6,618 bases of DNA. Source: Lentisphaerota bacterium. Lineage in GTDB: Bacteria > Verrucomicrobiota > Lentisphaeria > Oligosphaerales > Oligosphaeraceae. The stretch covers positions 1-6,618 of the forward strand of contig JAAZKQ010000257.1 of assembly GCA_012799755.1 (NCBI GenBank), read 5' to 3'. The notes below the pieces were generated by a model. It had not been told where the DNA came from, searched no databases, and saw only the letters and a list, made by a program, of their open reading frames with translations. The position numbers and the translations under genes were made by a program. Below, in pieces: positions 6,057 through 6,618 of the stretch (within the stretch, counting starts at the first letter, position 1; every line of letters begins with the position of its first letter).

Positions 6057-6217
6057 GGAACCAGATCCTTTCTTGTCTTGCCTGACGCTTTGCCCACCAG
6101 CCGCCGCCAAGGCGGGCTGTTCCCCAGCTGGATTCGAAACGCCATTCTGTTGAGTGTTCGCGTCATGGCCCGGGAACGGATGCCTGCCTGAGCAATACAG
6201 GCGCAACGACGCGAAAA
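6057..6217 (-). promoter_or_regulatory. Predicted rpsB 5' leader with hairpins
   Basis: If transcription begins near 6217, rpsB has a leader of roughly 160 bases. It contains a small hairpin (GCCTG 6186-6190 with CAGGC 6198-6202) and a GC-rich hairpin at 6098-6119 (CAGCCGCC arm with GGC/GGCTG, one bulge), about 26 bases upstream of the ribosome binding site AAAGGA (6071-6066). Ribosomal protein S2 is known in several bacteria to control its own operon through the rpsB leader, so this is the obvious place to look. I could not match the structure to the known rpsB leader motif by eye. Confidence 0.4.
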
Positions 6218-6223
6218 GACCTT

Positions 6224-6251
6224 ACTATATCGTTTCCCCTTGCTGGCGCAA
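6224..6251 (-). promoter_or_regulatory. Candidate sigma-70 promoter of rpsB
   Basis: On the minus strand a -10-like TATAGT (6229-6224) is preceded at 16 bases by TTGCGC (6251-6246), which matches the -35 consensus only in its TTG. The run is followed by a plausible start near 6217. The -10 is good and the -35 is weak. It is the best candidate upstream of the rpsB cluster. Confidence 0.45.
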
Positions 6252-6280
6252 GCAGGAAGAGAACAAAAAGCAGGGCGTTT

Positions 6281-6303
6281 GGTAACTGGTTACCCATTGA
6301 TAT
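6281..6303 (-). promoter_or_regulatory. Dyad element, copy 2 (operator or repeat)
   Basis: The core reads GGTAACTGGTTACC on the plus strand (6281-6294): two perfect 6-bp arms, GGTAAC and GTTACC, around TG. On the minus strand it is preceded by ATATCAAT, as copy 1 (185-207) is preceded by TTATCAAT; 18 of 23 positions agree. It lies about 30 bases upstream of the candidate rpsB -35. A sugar-responsive operator would be odd before rpsB, which favours either a repeat family or control of a gene beyond the window. Confidence 0.45.
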
Positions 6304-6316
6304 TGGTTGGTCCCAG

Positions 6317-6470
6317 GGGACGCCTGAGACCGATGGGACGCATTGGCGCAGCGCTGGGGCGAGGACTCACGACTCATAAGGCATGATCCCATGGAGTGGA
6401 CAACCGGGACGCCCGGGACTGCGGGGAGTGACATATCGGCCCAAGGGACTGGTTGGCCGACGCCGGGGAC
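6317..6470. repeat. Degenerate GGGAC array
   Basis: GGGAC occurs at 6317, 6335, 6406, 6415, 6445 and 6466, six times in 154 bases, far above chance for a five-base word. Several spacings are multiples of three, with 9 and 18 among them. It looks like a decayed short tandem repeat, with units such as GATGGGACGC still readable. An additional local palindrome, CCGGG/CCCGG, lies at 6404-6416. Confidence 0.5.
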
Positions 6471-6582
6471 TTCTGGAGGCGCCGCCGCAGGTCGGCAAGC
6501 GGTCGCGCATTGATAACCGTGCCCCAGTGCGTGACACAACACTCGTTGAAAAGCAAGCTCGGAGAGCTGCCACCATGAGTAA

Positions 6583-6611
6583 CCCCAGGTGGAGCGAAGC
6601 GGAACCTGGGG
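6583..6611. repeat. GC-rich inverted repeat, REP-like (second end)
   Basis: CCCCAGGT (6583-6590) and ACCTGGGG (6604-6611) are perfect 8-base arms around a 13-base centre containing GAGCGAAGCGGA. On the minus strand it is preceded by CCTTGCCCCAGG, close to the GCTTGCCCCGGG of the palindrome at the other end of the window (34-45). No T-run follows on either strand within the window. Interpreted as a member of a dispersed palindromic family. Confidence 0.6.
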
Positions 6612-6618
6612 CAAGGCA

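Larger units (their letters stand above)
6218..6618. other. Gene-free repeat-rich region upstream of rpsB
   Basis: No credible gene was found. The longest frame (minus strand, TTG at 6614 to 6225) has no ribosome binding site, no family resemblance, and is composed of iterated motifs. From right to left on the minus strand the region holds a GC-rich inverted repeat, a degenerate GGGAC array, the second copy of the dyad element and a candidate rpsB promoter. The order of GC palindrome, then other iterations, then dyad, then gene mirrors the order at the other end of the window. Confidence 0.65.

Noticed and set aside
5016..6191. 391-codon open frame on the plus strand
   Set aside because: It lies opposite rpsB and the start of tsf, both certain. 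The product is low-complexity and resembles no family.
6225..6614. 129-codon open frame on the minus strand
   Set aside because: It has a TTG start in an inverted repeat and no ribosome binding site, and the frame runs through the GGGAC array and dyad. Judged to be translated repeat, not a gene.

Overview
The window looks like a piece of a fairly GC-rich bacterial chromosome. Its core is the conserved translation cluster rpsB-tsf-pyrH-frr, all on the minus strand. A large glycoside hydrolase gene of the GH89 (alpha-N-acetylglucosaminidase-like) type lies convergent to it on the plus strand. The glycosidase, together with intergenic DNA full of palindromes and short iterated motifs, suggests an environmental or gut member of the PVC group (Lentisphaerota, Kiritimatiellota or Verrucomicrobiota). 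That placement is inference from style of sequence, and nothing here proves it. No phage, plasmid, CRISPR, rRNA or tRNA signal was seen.

Layout. Bases 1-334 hold no credible gene. They carry a GC-rich inverted repeat, a 12-bp palindrome, a triple ATCTGCG iteration, a dyad that could be an operator or a repeat, and the ribosome binding site of the glycosidase. Bases 335-2632 (+) encode a 765-residue GH89-like protein with no signal peptide. Bases 2633-2864 hold a repeat-like hairpin and a strong intrinsic terminator for the opposing cluster. Bases 2865-6056 (-) encode, in transcription order, ribosomal protein S2 (rpsB, GTG start), elongation factor Ts (tsf), UMP kinase (pyrH) and ribosome recycling factor (frr). 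Each gap in this cluster except pyrH-frr contains a hairpin. The tsf-pyrH gap has a hairpin followed by a T-rich run and may act as a partial terminator. Bases 6057-6618 hold the rpsB leader, a candidate promoter, a second copy of the dyad seen upstream of the glycosidase, a degenerate GGGAC array and another GC-rich inverted repeat.

How the genes work together. S2 is needed for a functional 30S subunit. EF-Ts recharges EF-Tu with GTP during elongation. RRF splits post-termination ribosomes for reuse. PyrH makes UDP for RNA and sugar-nucleotide synthesis and traditionally sits between tsf and frr. The glycosidase is a separate, inward-facing unit, probably acting on small imported glycans in the cytoplasm.

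The most interesting items are the divergent active-site surroundings of the GH89-like protein and the mosaic of related repeats at both ends of the window, including a 23-nt dyad matching at 18 positions upstream of both transcription units. I found no convincing undescribed multi-gene system.
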